A stretch of 46,008 nt of DNA, from NCBI GenBank assembly GCA_026931905.1, contig JAIXLB010000031.1, positions 1 through 46,008 on the forward strand. Reading direction: 5' to 3'. Both the position numbers and the translations under genes were made by a program. The DNA is from Chitinophagales bacterium. GTDB lineage: Bacteria > Bacteroidota > Bacteroidia > Chitinophagales > Chitinophagaceae. Below, piece by piece: positions 1-7,737 of the stretch. The notes under the pieces are model-generated. The model ran no database searches. It saw only the letters and a program-made list of their open reading frames with translations, and had not been told where the DNA came from. Every line of letters begins with the position of its first letter. Position 1 is the stretch's first letter.

Positions 1-2
1 TC

Positions 3-62
3 ATCAAAACCATTTGTAGCAATGGTTGCGAAAGTGCAGTGTTTAAGTTTACGAAAAATTAA
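3..62 (+). CDS. C-terminal end of an unrecognised upstream protein (partial)
   Basis: The reading frame beginning at base 3 is open from the window edge and stops with TAA at 60-62. It encodes 19 residues containing SNGCESAVFKF. The stop lies 28 bases before a strong terminator hairpin on the same strand, which is what the end of a gene should look like. A second frame is open to base 114 but would run through the hairpin, so it is less likely. Too little is visible to name the product. Confidence 0.4.
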   Translation: MKTICSNGCESAVFKFTKN

Positions 63-90
63 AAGAACACTCATAGTTATTTTGAATTTC

Positions 91-121
91 AAAATTAGCC
101 ACACAATACGTGGCTAATTTT
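91..121 (+). terminator. Rho-independent terminator of the upstream gene
   Basis: A 12-bp perfect stem (91-102 paired with 110-121, core TTAGCCAC/GTGGCTAA) with a 7-base loop is followed by a T-rich stretch at 120-132. It separates the partial gene at the window edge from the ABC transporter ATPase. Confidence 0.8.
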
Positions 122-135
122 GTTTTAAATTGTTC

Positions 136-143
136 TAACATTG
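136..143 (+). promoter_or_regulatory. Possible -7 box (TAACATTG) of the ABC ATPase gene
   Basis: TAACATTG matches the Bacteroidota -7 consensus TAnnTTTG at all but one position. It ends only four bases before the ATG at 148, so a transcript from it would start at or beside the start codon, that is leaderless or nearly so. No clear -33 element was found, so this is tentative. Confidence 0.35.
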
Positions 144-147
144 CGTT

Positions 148-1839
148 ATGCCTCAAACTGCAATTTTAAAAATTAAAAATCTTTCAATAGATTTTATTAC
201 ATCTCAAAATACGTTATCAAGAGTGATTGATAATATAAATATTGAAATAAATAAAGGAGAAATTGTGGCTATTGTAGGAGAAAGTGGTTCAGGAAAATCT
301 GTTACATCATTAGCCATTTTACAATTATTACCAAAGCAAAAAGTACAATATTCAAGTGGAGAAATTCTATTTAATTATCAGAATGAAAATGTCAATCTTT
401 TGGGATTAAATAAAGAAGTTTTAACAAAAATTAGAGGTAAAAAAATTGCAATGATTTTTCAAGAACCTATGACATCATTGAACCCTCTAATTACTTGTGG
501 TAATCAGGTTTTAGAAGCAATTATGCTGCATAAAAAAATTAATAAAACTGCGGCTATACAACAAGTTTTAAAATTGTTTGAAAAGGTAAAATTACCCAAT
601 CCGTCAGCGATTTTTAAACGCTATCCTCATCAATTAAGTGGAGGACAAAAACAAAGGGTAATGATTGCTATGGCAATTTGCTGTGAACCAGATTTATTAA
701 TTTGTGATGAACCAACAACAGCTTTAGATGTTACGGTTCAAAAAAATATTTTACTATTAATAAAAGAGTTGCAGCAAGAAAATAATATGAGTGTCATTTT
801 TATATCTCATGATTTAGGAGTTGTTGCTGAAATTGCTGATAAAATTGTTGTATTGTATAAAGGAAAAATTATAGAAAAAAATACTACTCAGCAATTATTA
901 CATTTTCCTCAAGAGGCTTATACAAAAGCACTACTTGCTTGCAGACCTGCTTTGTACAAAAAAGGAGAACGATTGCCTGTTGTAGCCAATTTTTTAAATG
1001 AAAATCTATCTACTATTTCTCTAAAAAACAACAGCGATACAAATGAAATTATATTGCCACTACAAACATTAATTGAATTACAAAATGTAAAAGTTTATTT
1101 TACTACAAAACGAAATTTTTTAGGAAAAGAATTAGCCAATTTTAAAGCAGTTGATGATGTAAGTTTTAAAATTTATAAAGGCGAAACCTTGGGTTTAGTA
1201 GGAGAAAGTGGTTGTGGCAAAACAACCTTAGGCAGAGCTATTTTACAATTAGTTGAAACAACTTCTGGAACAATTTTGTATAAAAATTTTTCTAAAGAAA
1301 TACAAACAAAAGAGTTTAGAAAAAAAATGCAATTAATTTTTCAAGATCCTTATTCATCACTCAATCCATCTATACTAATAGGAGAGGCAATTGCAGAACC
1401 TTTGATGCTTCATAATATTGCTATTAATAAAACAAAAGCAAAAGAAACTGTTATTCATTTATTAGAAAAAGTAGGTTTACATGCTAACGATTACAAAAAA
1501 TATCCTCATGAATTTAGTGGAGGACAAAGACAACGCATTGTAATTGCAAGAGCTTTGGCTTTACAACCAGAGTTTATTGTATGCGATGAAAGTGTAAGTG
1601 CCCTTGATGTAAGTGTTCAAGCTCAAGTATTAAATTTATTAAACGATTTAAAAAATGAATTTAAGTTTACTGCTTTATTTATTTCTCACGATTTATCGGT
1701 TGTAAAATATTTAAGCGATAGAATTATTGTAATGAAAAATGGAAAAATAGAAGAAATAGGAAATGCAGAGCAAATTTTTGCTAACCCGCAAAGCAATTAT
1801 ACCCAACAATTAATAAGTGCTATTCCTGTTGTAGCTTAA
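148..1839 (+). CDS. ABC transporter, fused tandem ATPase (dipeptide/oligopeptide type)
   Basis: The protein has 563 residues with two ABC ATPase domains in one chain, like a DppD-DppF fusion or GsiA/YejF. Domain 1 (about residues 6-262) has Walker A GESGSGKS at 44-51, signature LSGGQKQR and Walker B LLICDEPTTALD. Domain 2 (about 310-563) has Walker A GESGCGKT at 352-359, signature FSGGQRQR and CDESVSALD. The segment after domain 1 (ACRPALYKKGERLP) resembles the C-terminal oligopeptide/dipeptide motif of this subfamily. It should power uptake of peptides or similar solutes from the cytoplasmic side of the inner membrane. No permease or binding-protein gene is adjacent, so the partner membrane subunits must lie elsewhere. 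The start follows a terminator and a possible promoter. Family assignment is firm; the substrate is unknown. Confidence 0.93.
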   Translation: MPQTAILKIKNLSIDFITSQNTLSRVIDNINIEINKGEIVAIVGESGSGKSVTSLAILQLLPKQKVQYSSGEILFNYQNENVNLLGLNKEVLTKIRGKKIAMIFQEPMTSLNPLITCGNQVLEAIMLHKKINKTAAIQQVLKLFEKVKLPNPSAIFKRYPHQLSGGQKQRVMIAMAICCEPDLLICDEPTTALDVTVQKNILLLIKELQQENNMSVIFISHDLGVVAEIADKIVVLYKGKIIEKNTTQQLLHFPQEAYTKALLACRPALYKKGERLPVVANFLNENLSTISLKNNSDTNEIILPLQTLIELQNVKVYFTTKRNFLGKELANFKAVDDVSFKIYKGETLGLVGESGCGKTTLGRAILQLVETTSGTILYKNFSKEIQTKEFRKKMQLIFQDPYSSLNPSILIGEAIAEPLMLHNIAINKTKAKETVIHLLEKVGLHANDYKKYPHEFSGGQRQRIVIARALALQPEFIVCDESVSALDVSVQAQVLNLLNDLKNEFKFTALFISHDLSVVKYLSDRIIVMKNGKIEEIGNAEQIFANPQSNYTQQLISAIPVVA

Positions 1840-1862
1840 ATTTTACGCTAATAATTTTCACT

Positions 1863-1894
1863 TTTGACTTTTGATTTTTTAACCAATACATTTG
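1863..1894 (+). promoter_or_regulatory. Bacteroidota-type promoter of fbp (TTTG-N20-TAnnTTTG)
   Basis: A -33 TTTG lies at 1863-1866 and a -7 box TACATTTG at 1887-1894, separated by 20 bases. The box overlaps the first codons of the longest possible fbp frame (1892), so it supports the downstream start at 1940, which leaves a leader of about 40 bases. Confidence 0.7.
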
Positions 1895-1939
1895 CAATAC
1901 AAACATCAAAATCATATTTTTTTAAAACTTTTATACTTT

Positions 1940-2953
1940 ATGAACATCAACAGAAATATTTTAACCCTTGATGAATTTACTATTCAGGAATTAAGAAATT
2001 TTCCTGCTGCAACTGGAGAGTTAAGTTCTTTATTAAGAGATATGGGCTTGGCTGCAAAACGTGTAAATGTAGAAGTAAACAAAGCAGGATTAGTGGATAT
2101 TTTGGGCGATTATGGAACAACAAATGTTCAAGGTGAAGAAGTGAAAAAATTAGATGTGTATGCCAATAATCAATTTGTAGGTGCATTAAAACATGGTATT
2201 AGTTGTGCTGGAATTGGAAGTGAAGAATTAGATGATGTTGTAATTTTTGATGATCCTGTGAGTAACAATAGTAAATATGTGTGTTTGTTTGACCCATTAG
2301 ATGGTAGTAGTAATATAGATGTAAACGTTTCCATAGGTACCATTTTTAGTGTGTATAGAAGGGTAAGTGAAAGAGGTAAGCCCTGCACCAAAGAAGATTT
2401 TTTACAACAAGGCAATAAACAAGTAGCTGCAGGTTATGTAATTTATGGCAGCAGCACTATGTTTGTTTATGCAACCAAAAGAGGTGTAAATGGTTTTACT
2501 TTAGACCCCCAAATTGGAGAATTTTGTTTAAGCCATCCAGGTATTAAATGTCCAGAAAAAGGAAAAATTTATTCTGTAAATCATGGCAACTTTTTTCAGT
2601 ATGAACAAGGTGTAAAAGAATATATTACAGCATGTCAAAAGAAAACAAAAGCAGATGGAGGACCTTATACACAACGTTATATAGGAAGTATGGTTGCTGA
2701 TGTACATAGAAATTTAATTAAAGGAGGAATATTTACTTACCCTGGAACAATAGATAAACCCAAAGGAAAATTAAGATTAATGTACGAGTGTAATCCTTTT
2801 GCATATATTGTTGAAAAAGCAGGAGGTAAGGCAACCAATGGTAAACAAAGAATTTTAGACATTCAACCAACAGAGTTGCATCAACGTACACCATTATTTA
2901 TTGGTAGCAATAAAATGATGGAAGAATTAGAAACTTACTTGGAAGAAAAATAA
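1940..2953 (+). CDS. fbp: Class 1 fructose-1,6-bisphosphatase
   Basis: The enzyme hydrolyses fructose 1,6-bisphosphate to fructose 6-phosphate in gluconeogenesis. The 337-residue product follows the class 1 family along its full length: [12 protein letters not shown] near the N-terminus, the metal-site motif [58 protein letters not shown], and [21 protein letters not shown] near the C-terminus. I chose ATG 1940 (MNINRN) instead of the open frame from 1892. The upstream 16 codons do not resemble the family and overlap the -7 box at 1887-1894. Forty-one bases separate it from the following prenyltransferase gene, so co-transcription is possible. Confidence 0.96.
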   Translation: MNINRNILTLDEFTIQELRNFPAATGELSSLLRDMGLAAKRVNVEVNKAGLVDILGDYGTTNVQGEEVKKLDVYANNQFVGALKHGISCAGIGSEELDDVVIFDDPVSNNSKYVCLFDPLDGSSNIDVNVSIGTIFSVYRRVSERGKPCTKEDFLQQGNKQVAAGYVIYGSSTMFVYATKRGVNGFTLDPQIGEFCLSHPGIKCPEKGKIYSVNHGNFFQYEQGVKEYITACQKKTKADGGPYTQRYIGSMVADVHRNLIKGGIFTYPGTIDKPKGKLRLMYECNPFAYIVEKAGGKATNGKQRILDIQPTELHQRTPLFIGSNKMMEELETYLEEK

Positions 2954-2994
2954 AAAAAATAAATTTATTTTCTGATGAATGTTTTTGTTGAATT

Positions 2995-3876
2995 ATGCCT
3001 ACTGTAAAAAATTATCTTTCTTTAGTAAAGTTTTCACACACCATTTTTGCATTACCTTTTGCTATGATAGGTTTTGTGTTAGGAGTTCATGCTTTAACCC
3101 TTTCAAACGAAGTACAAACAGTAGTTCCTATTATTCTAAAACTCTCATTGGTATTGATATGTATGGTTACAGCACGTTCTGCTGCAATGGCTTTTAATAG
3201 ATATTTAGACAGAAGTTTTGATGCCAAAAACCCAAGAACAGCTATAAGAGAAATTCCCAAAGGCATTATTTCTGCCAATAGTGCATTGCGATTTGTAATT
3301 ATCAATTGCTTATTATTTATAACAGCCACCTATTTTATCAATAAAGTTTGTTTTTATTTATCGCCAGTGGCTTTATTTATTATTTTATTTTACAGTTATA
3401 CCAAGCGTTTTACAGCATTGTGTCATTTAGTTTTAGGTTTAGGATTATCATTAGCACCTATAGGAGCATATTTAGCAGTTACAGGAGTTTTTAAATTTTT
3501 ACCAGTATTATTTTCATTAGCTGTAATATTTTGGGTTAGTGGTTTTGATATTATTTATGCACTGCAAGATGAAAATTTTGACAAAGAAAACTCTTTGCAC
3601 TCTATACCTTCTTCTTTAGGAAAAACAAATGCTTTAAGAGTATCTGAAGGGTTACATATATTAAGTACAGCATGTGTAATTTATGCAGGATTCTATGGTA
3701 ATTTTTCTTGGTTGTATTGGCTTGGAATTTTAGTTTTTATAGGAATGTTATTCTACCAACACACTATTGTAAAGCCCAATGATTTAAGTAAAGTAAATAT
3801 TGCTTTTATGACTGCCAATGGCGTTGCAAGTCTTGTATTTGCTGTATTTGTTATTGCAGATATTTTATTTATTTAA
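2995..3876 (+). CDS. UbiA-family polyprenyltransferase, MqnP/4-hydroxybenzoate type
   Basis: This 293-residue integral membrane protein has about eight hydrophobic segments. The first Asp-rich motif is NRYLDRSFD (N68, D72, D76) and the second is QDENFD (D192, D196) followed by HSIPSSLG. Both bind Mg-diphosphate of the prenyl donor in UbiA enzymes. The form of the second motif (YALQDENFDxxxxLHSIP) is that of the subgroup often annotated as putative 4-hydroxybenzoate polyprenyltransferase, which includes MqnP of the futalosine menaquinone route. It should attach a polyprenyl tail to an aromatic quinone precursor. Which substrate it uses cannot be decided here, because no other mqn or men gene is in the window. 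Confidence 0.88.
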   Translation: MPTVKNYLSLVKFSHTIFALPFAMIGFVLGVHALTLSNEVQTVVPIILKLSLVLICMVTARSAAMAFNRYLDRSFDAKNPRTAIREIPKGIISANSALRFVIINCLLFITATYFINKVCFYLSPVALFIILFYSYTKRFTALCHLVLGLGLSLAPIGAYLAVTGVFKFLPVLFSLAVIFWVSGFDIIYALQDENFDKENSLHSIPSSLGKTNALRVSEGLHILSTACVIYAGFYGNFSWLYWLGILVFIGMLFYQHTIVKPNDLSKVNIAFMTANGVASLVFAVFVIADILFI

Positions 3877-3907
3877 TTTTAAATAGAATGAAATTTAAAA
3901 AGTTTCC

Positions 3908-3915
3908 TACTTTTG
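3908..3915 (+). promoter_or_regulatory. -7 box TACTTTTG of the beta-barrel-like gene
   Basis: This is a perfect TAnnTTTG match followed by CGAGC. It overlaps the first codon of the longest open frame (3913), which argues that translation begins downstream at 3940. Confidence 0.6.
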
Positions 3916-3939
3916 CGAGCTAAAATTTTTAAAAAAATC

Positions 3940-4422
3940 ATGATGAAAAAATTAGTTGCTTTTTGTGTTATTGCACTTACAGTTTTAATTACAGAAAATG
4001 CGAATGCTCAAAAATGGAAATTAGGTGTTGCTGTTGTGCCAGGAATTGCTTCTAATGGAGGCTATGGATTTGTATTAGGTGCTGATGCAAGATTACAAAC
4101 CAATATTGTTGATAAAACTTATTTTATTTTATCAACCGGTGTTACTGAGTTTTTTAAAAAAGATCCACTATCAGGGTTTGGTTATATACCTGTAAAACCA
4201 GGTGTAAAATTCTTTTTTGCTGAAAATGCTTACGCTGCAGGCGAATTAGGTATTGGCTTTGGATTAGTAAAAGGCAGTGGAAGAAGTTTTCTTTGGTCGC
4301 CCTCAGTTGGTTTATCTTTTAAAGATTTTGATATTAGTTTAAAATACGAAGAAGCCTCAGATTTTGGTAAATACACCAAATTTTTTGGGTTAAGAGTTGC
4401 AAAAGGATTTGATTTAAAATAA
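3940..4422 (+). CDS. Small secreted beta-barrel-like protein of unknown function
   Basis: From ATG 3940 the product has 160 residues: a signal peptide (MMKKLVAFCVIALTVL, cleavage probably after ANA) and then glycine- and aromatic-rich segments of alternating polarity. These suggest a small outer-membrane beta-barrel (for example LGADARLQ, YIPVKPGVKFFF, AAGELGIGFGL, SPSVGLSF, FFGLRVAKGFDLK). The upstream ATG at 3913 sits inside the -7 box, so it was rejected; ATG 3943 is equally possible. ruvX follows after 16 bases, probably in the same transcript, though the two products need not be related in function. No family could be named. Confidence 0.75.
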   Translation: MMKKLVAFCVIALTVLITENANAQKWKLGVAVVPGIASNGGYGFVLGADARLQTNIVDKTYFILSTGVTEFFKKDPLSGFGYIPVKPGVKFFFAENAYAAGELGIGFGLVKGSGRSFLWSPSVGLSFKDFDISLKYEEASDFGKYTKFFGLRVAKGFDLK

Positions 4423-4438
4423 ATTTTCTTTAAGCACT

Positions 4439-4852
4439 ATGGCAAGAATAATTTGTATAGACTATGGTGCTAAACGAACAGGCATTGCAGTTACAGATCC
4501 TTTGCAAATTATAGCTACTGCTTTAACCACTGTTGCAACACAAGAATTATTTTCTTTTCTAAAAAAATATTTTTTACAAGAAAAAGTAGAACTTGCTTTA
4601 ATAGGAGAGCCTTTGAGCTTGGACGATAAAGCTACACATGCAACTCCTTTGGTGTATGCTTTTGTAGAAAAATTTAAAAAAGAATTTCCAGCAACACCTG
4701 TTCAATTAATTGATGAACGTTTTACCTCTAAAATGGCTGTACATGCTATGATAGAAATGGGCATGAAAAAAAAGAACAGACAAATAAAAGGAAATATAGA
4801 TCAAATTGCTGCTACTATTATGTTGCAAGAATATCTTGCTGCTAAAAATTAG
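4439..4852 (+). CDS. ruvX: YqgF/RuvX-type putative Holliday junction resolvase
   Basis: The 137-residue product has the RNase H-like fold pattern of the YqgF family: an N-terminal strand with the first acidic residue in IICIDYGAKRTGIAVTD (D8), the second acidic site in LIGEPLSLD, then IDERFTSKMA, and the last aspartate in NIDQIAATIMLQEYL. Members are essential in many bacteria. They act in 16S rRNA 5' end processing (YqgF in E. coli) or on branched DNA (RuvX in mycobacteria), so the specific role here is uncertain. It lies 16 bases after the secreted barrel-like gene and 84 bases before def. Confidence 0.92.
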   Translation: MARIICIDYGAKRTGIAVTDPLQIIATALTTVATQELFSFLKKYFLQEKVELALIGEPLSLDDKATHATPLVYAFVEKFKKEFPATPVQLIDERFTSKMAVHAMIEMGMKKKNRQIKGNIDQIAATIMLQEYLAAKN

Positions 4853-4936
4853 CTAAAAACTTTAGCTGCTAATTCAAACATCAAAACATAAATCTTACAT
4901 TCGCTTTTAAATATTCTGAGTATAAATTTTTATTAA

Positions 4937-5515
4937 ATGATTCTTCCTATTGTTGGTTATGGTGCAGCAGTTTTAAGAAAAAAAGCTGAACCTATTACTA
5001 AAGACTATCCTAAACTAAATATATTATTGAATGATATGTGGGAAACCATGTATGCAAGCAATGGCGTAGGTTTGGCTGCTCCTCAAATTAATAAAGACAT
5101 ACGCTTGTTTGTTATAGACAGCACACAAATTTTTGAAAATATGGATGATGAGGATAAAAAAAAATATCCTGATAACCCTGGTCAAAAAAAAGTTTTTATT
5201 AATGCACAAATAAAAGATTTAGATGGCGATGAATGGTTGTTTAACGAAGGTTGCCTTTCAATTCCTAAAATAAGAGAAGATATTTCAAGACCTGAAATGG
5301 TTGTTTTAGAATACATGAACGAAAATTTTGAAACAAAAATTGAAGCATTTCATGGTATTACAGCAAGAGTTATTTTGCACGAATACGACCATATTGAAGG
5401 TAAATTATTTATAGATTATTTAAAGCCTTTAAAGAAAAAATTATTACAAGGCAAACTCAACGATATTGTAAAAGGAAAAGTAAAAGTAGATTACAAAATG
5501 ACTTTTATAAAATGA
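4937..5515 (+). CDS. def: Peptide deformylase
   Basis: The enzyme removes the N-formyl group from nascent proteins. All three family motifs are intact in 192 residues: GVGLAAPQ (43-50), EGCLS (104-108, metal-binding C106) and HEYDH (148-152, metal ligands H148 and H152 with catalytic E149). A weak -7-like box TACATTCG lies at 4896-4903. The stop codon overlaps the ATG of the next gene by 4 bases (ATGA), so the two are translationally coupled. Confidence 0.97.
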   Translation: MILPIVGYGAAVLRKKAEPITKDYPKLNILLNDMWETMYASNGVGLAAPQINKDIRLFVIDSTQIFENMDDEDKKKYPDNPGQKKVFINAQIKDLDGDEWLFNEGCLSIPKIREDISRPEMVVLEYMNENFETKIEAFHGITARVILHEYDHIEGKLFIDYLKPLKKKLLQGKLNDIVKGKVKVDYKMTFIK

Positions 5516-6456
5516 GAATTTTTTTTCTAATATTCATCTTATTCATTCATTATTTTGCCTTCACACAAGATTCTGTTGTAGTAATAGATAAAAAGAAATT
5601 TACTTTAACAGAAGTGATAGTTAGAAACAACTTTGACTATGCAAAATTGTTACAACAAATAAAAGAAGACACTACTTTTTACAAAGCCTTTAAAAATTTA
5701 CGCATCTTAGGTTTTACTGCTTTCAACGATATAAAAATGCTGGATAAAAAAGGAAAAATTAAAGCATCATTATACAGCAAAACCAAGCAGTTAAGAGCCA
5801 ATAATTGCAGAACTATGCAGGTATTGGAAGAAAATACTACTGGCGATTTTTATGATGAAAATAAAAATTATAATTACACCACAGCCAATATGTATGCTTC
5901 TTTATTTTTCACCAATGGAACTGTATGCAATGAAACCAATATAGTGGCAGGCAATAAAATTTCTACTGCAAACAAAAAGGGCATGGATAAACATAAAGAG
6001 CAATTAAAAATGTTGTTTTTTAACCCAGGCGAAAAAATTCCAGGCATTCCTTTTATTGGTAATAAATTAGATTTATACGATGATGCTGCACATAAGTTGT
6101 ATGATTATAAATTGGATTTACAGGAAAAAGATGGAAGAATGTTTTATGTTTTTACCATTACAACCAAAGAAGATTTAGGAGCTTTTAAAAAAGATAAGGT
6201 AGTGATAGATGAAATGACAACCTGGTTTGACCAAAAAACAATGCAAGTAGAAAGCAGAAGTTATTCATTGAGTTATGGTGCTACTGTGTATGATTTTGAT
6301 GTATCTATGGAAGTGCAAATGACCAATTATAAAGGATTAACAGTACCCAAATTATTACGTTATAGAGGCAATTGGAATGTATTGTTTAAAAAAAGAGAAA
6401 GAGCTTTATTTACCGCAACTTTATTTGACTTTAATGAAGGAGATAAAGCAGAATAA
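5512..6456 (+). CDS. Secreted protein of unknown function coupled to def
   Basis: The 314-residue product starts with a signal peptide (MRIFFLIFILFIHYFAFTQ) and continues as a soluble, mixed alpha/beta, probably periplasmic or outer-membrane-associated domain. It has no cysteine lipobox. The opening of the mature part (VVVIDKKKFTLTEVIVRNNFDYAKLLQQIKED) resembles the start of Bacteroidota envelope proteins that carry a carboxypeptidase-like segment, but I do not recognise a named family. It overlaps def by 4 bases. Its codon use is like its neighbours. The function is unknown. Confidence 0.8.
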   Translation: MRIFFLIFILFIHYFAFTQDSVVVIDKKKFTLTEVIVRNNFDYAKLLQQIKEDTTFYKAFKNLRILGFTAFNDIKMLDKKGKIKASLYSKTKQLRANNCRTMQVLEENTTGDFYDENKNYNYTTANMYASLFFTNGTVCNETNIVAGNKISTANKKGMDKHKEQLKMLFFNPGEKIPGIPFIGNKLDLYDDAAHKLYDYKLDLQEKDGRMFYVFTITTKEDLGAFKKDKVVIDEMTTWFDQKTMQVESRSYSLSYGATVYDFDVSMEVQMTNYKGLTVPKLLRYRGNWNVLFKKRERALFTATLFDFNEGDKAE

Positions 6457-6510
6457 ATTTTGTATTAACCGTAGTTTTTGCCCTTTACAAATCCATTACT
6501 TTTATTACAG

Positions 6511-6542
6511 TTTGGAATATTAAATAGCACCCCTTACTTTTG
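6511..6542 (+). promoter_or_regulatory. Bacteroidota-type promoter of rpmE2 (TTTG-N20-TACTTTTG)
   Basis: TTTG lies at 6511-6514 and TACTTTTG at 6535-6542, with 20 bases between. This is one of the best promoter matches in the window. The predicted leader before ATG 6600 is about 50 bases. Confidence 0.75.
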
Positions 6543-6599
6543 CTGCCCATTATTATTTAATTGACACGGCAAAATCCGTGCTGCCTTAAAGAAAAAAAC

Positions 6600-6851
6600 A
6601 TGAAAAAAGGTATCCATCCAGAAAATTATCGTTTAGTAGTTTTCAAAGACATGACTAATGGTCATACATTTTTAGGTAAATCAACTGCTGCATCTAAAGA
6701 AACAGTAAAATGGGAAGATGGTAATGAATATCCTGTAATTAAATTGGATATTTCAAATACATCTCATCCTTTTTATACTGGTAAAAATGTAATGGTTGAT
6801 ACGGCTGGTCGTATTGATAAATTCAAAAAACGTTACGAAAAGAAAAAGTAA
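6600..6851 (+). CDS. rpmE2: 50S ribosomal protein L31 type B (zinc-free paralog form)
   Basis: This 83-residue large-subunit protein starts [18 protein letters not shown] and contains [25 protein letters not shown] and [14 protein letters not shown], which match type B L31. The zinc-binding cysteines of type A L31 are absent, so it works without zinc. ATG 6600 was preferred over the open frame from 6561, because the family begins at this MKKGIHP and the upstream codons resemble nothing. The gene has its own promoter and its own terminator and so forms a single-gene unit. Confidence 0.97.
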   Translation: MKKGIHPENYRLVVFKDMTNGHTFLGKSTAASKETVKWEDGNEYPVIKLDISNTSHPFYTGKNVMVDTAGRIDKFKKRYEKKK

Positions 6852-6870
6852 TTTTTCAACTTATTGTACG

Positions 6871-6901
6871 AAAATCCCGTTTCCGAAAAACGGGATTTTT
6901 T
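6871..6901 (+). terminator. Rho-independent terminator of rpmE2
   Basis: A 12-bp perfect stem (6871-6882 with 6888-6899, core ATCCCG/CGGGAT), a 5-base loop and a run of six T ending at 6901 form a canonical terminator 19 bases after the stop codon. Confidence 0.9.
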
Positions 6902-6934
6902 ATTTCAGTTATTTTTACAAAAATTTTTCAACAA

Positions 6935-7663
6935 ATGAAATTAGATATTTTGGCTTTTGGCGTTCATCCAGATGATGTAGAATTAAGTTGTGCTGGTACT
7001 TTGCTTGCAGCAGCAAATGAAGGTAAAGCTACTGGTATAGTAGATTTAACACAAGGAGAATTAGGTACAAGAGGTACTGCTGAAACAAGAAAAATTGAAG
7101 CCGAAAATGCCGCAAAAGTTTTAAAAATTAAAGTAAGAGAAAACTTAGAAATGGCTGATGGCTTTTTTCAAAATGATGAAGCTCATCAACGAAAAATTAT
7201 TGAAGTTATTAGAAAATATCAACCAGAAATTATTTTATGCAATGCAGTACATGACAGACATCCTGATCATGGAAGAAGTGCAAAATTGGTAAGTGATGCA
7301 GCTTTTTTAAGTGGTCTAAGAAAAATTGTTACCAATAATGATGGAAAATTACAAGAAGCTTGGCGACCCAAATATGTTTTTCATTACATCCAAGATAGAT
7401 ATATACAACCCAATTTTTTGGTAGATATTTCAACAGTTTATGACGCTAAAATGGAAGCTATTCAATGTTATACAACACAATTTTTCAATCCAGATTTACA
7501 AGAGCCTCAAACCTATATTTCTAACCCAATGTTTTTAGATACTGTAAAAGCAAAAGATATGATGTTAGGAAAAATAATAGGTGTAAATTATGCAGAAGGA
7601 TTTATTACAGAAAAAATTATAGGCATTCAATCGTTCGATGCACTTATTCAAAATGTAACTTAA
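6935..7663 (+). CDS. bshB1: N-acetylglucosaminyl-malate deacetylase (bacillithiol biosynthesis)
   Basis: The enzyme deacetylates GlcNAc-malate to GlcN-malate, the second step of bacillithiol synthesis. The LmbE/PIG-L fold is clear in 242 residues: HPDD at 11-14 and HPDH at 109-112 supply the metal ligands (H11, D14, H112). The BshB1-specific GELGTRGTAETR segment and the FFQNDEAHQRKIIEVIRKYQPEIILCN block are present. Neither bshA nor bshC is in the window, as the three genes are often unlinked. It follows the rpmE2 terminator and is separated from hutI by 74 bases containing a promoter. Confidence 0.94.
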   Translation: MKLDILAFGVHPDDVELSCAGTLLAAANEGKATGIVDLTQGELGTRGTAETRKIEAENAAKVLKIKVRENLEMADGFFQNDEAHQRKIIEVIRKYQPEIILCNAVHDRHPDHGRSAKLVSDAAFLSGLRKIVTNNDGKLQEAWRPKYVFHYIQDRYIQPNFLVDISTVYDAKMEAIQCYTTQFFNPDLQEPQTYISNPMFLDTVKAKDMMLGKIIGVNYAEGFITEKIIGIQSFDALIQNVT

Positions 7664-7688
7664 TTTACTTGTTACGCTTATAAATTTT

Positions 7689-7696
7689 TACATTTG
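7689..7696 (+). promoter_or_regulatory. -7 box TACATTTG of hutI
   Basis: This is a perfect TAnnTTTG match 41 bases before the hutI ATG. A TTG at 7669-7671 could serve as the -33 element, with spacing slightly shorter than usual. Confidence 0.55.
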
Positions 7697-7737
7697 ATTT
7701 TCTAATTAAATTCATTACCAACAGTAAAGTAAATATT

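Noticed and set aside
1892..1939. Longer N-terminus of fructose-1,6-bisphosphatase
   Set aside because: The extra 16 codons overlap a perfect -7 box at 1887-1894 and show no similarity to the family, which starts near MNINRN.
2979..3197. Cysteine- and serine-rich frame overlapping the prenyltransferase start
   Set aside because: It is a shifted frame of the UbiA-family gene and stops inside it; the UbiA frame has both catalytic motifs.
4851..4867. Hairpin AGCTAAA-AAC-TTTAGCT at the ruvX stop codon as a terminator
   Set aside because: The stem is short and AT-rich and no T run follows, so termination here is not supported.
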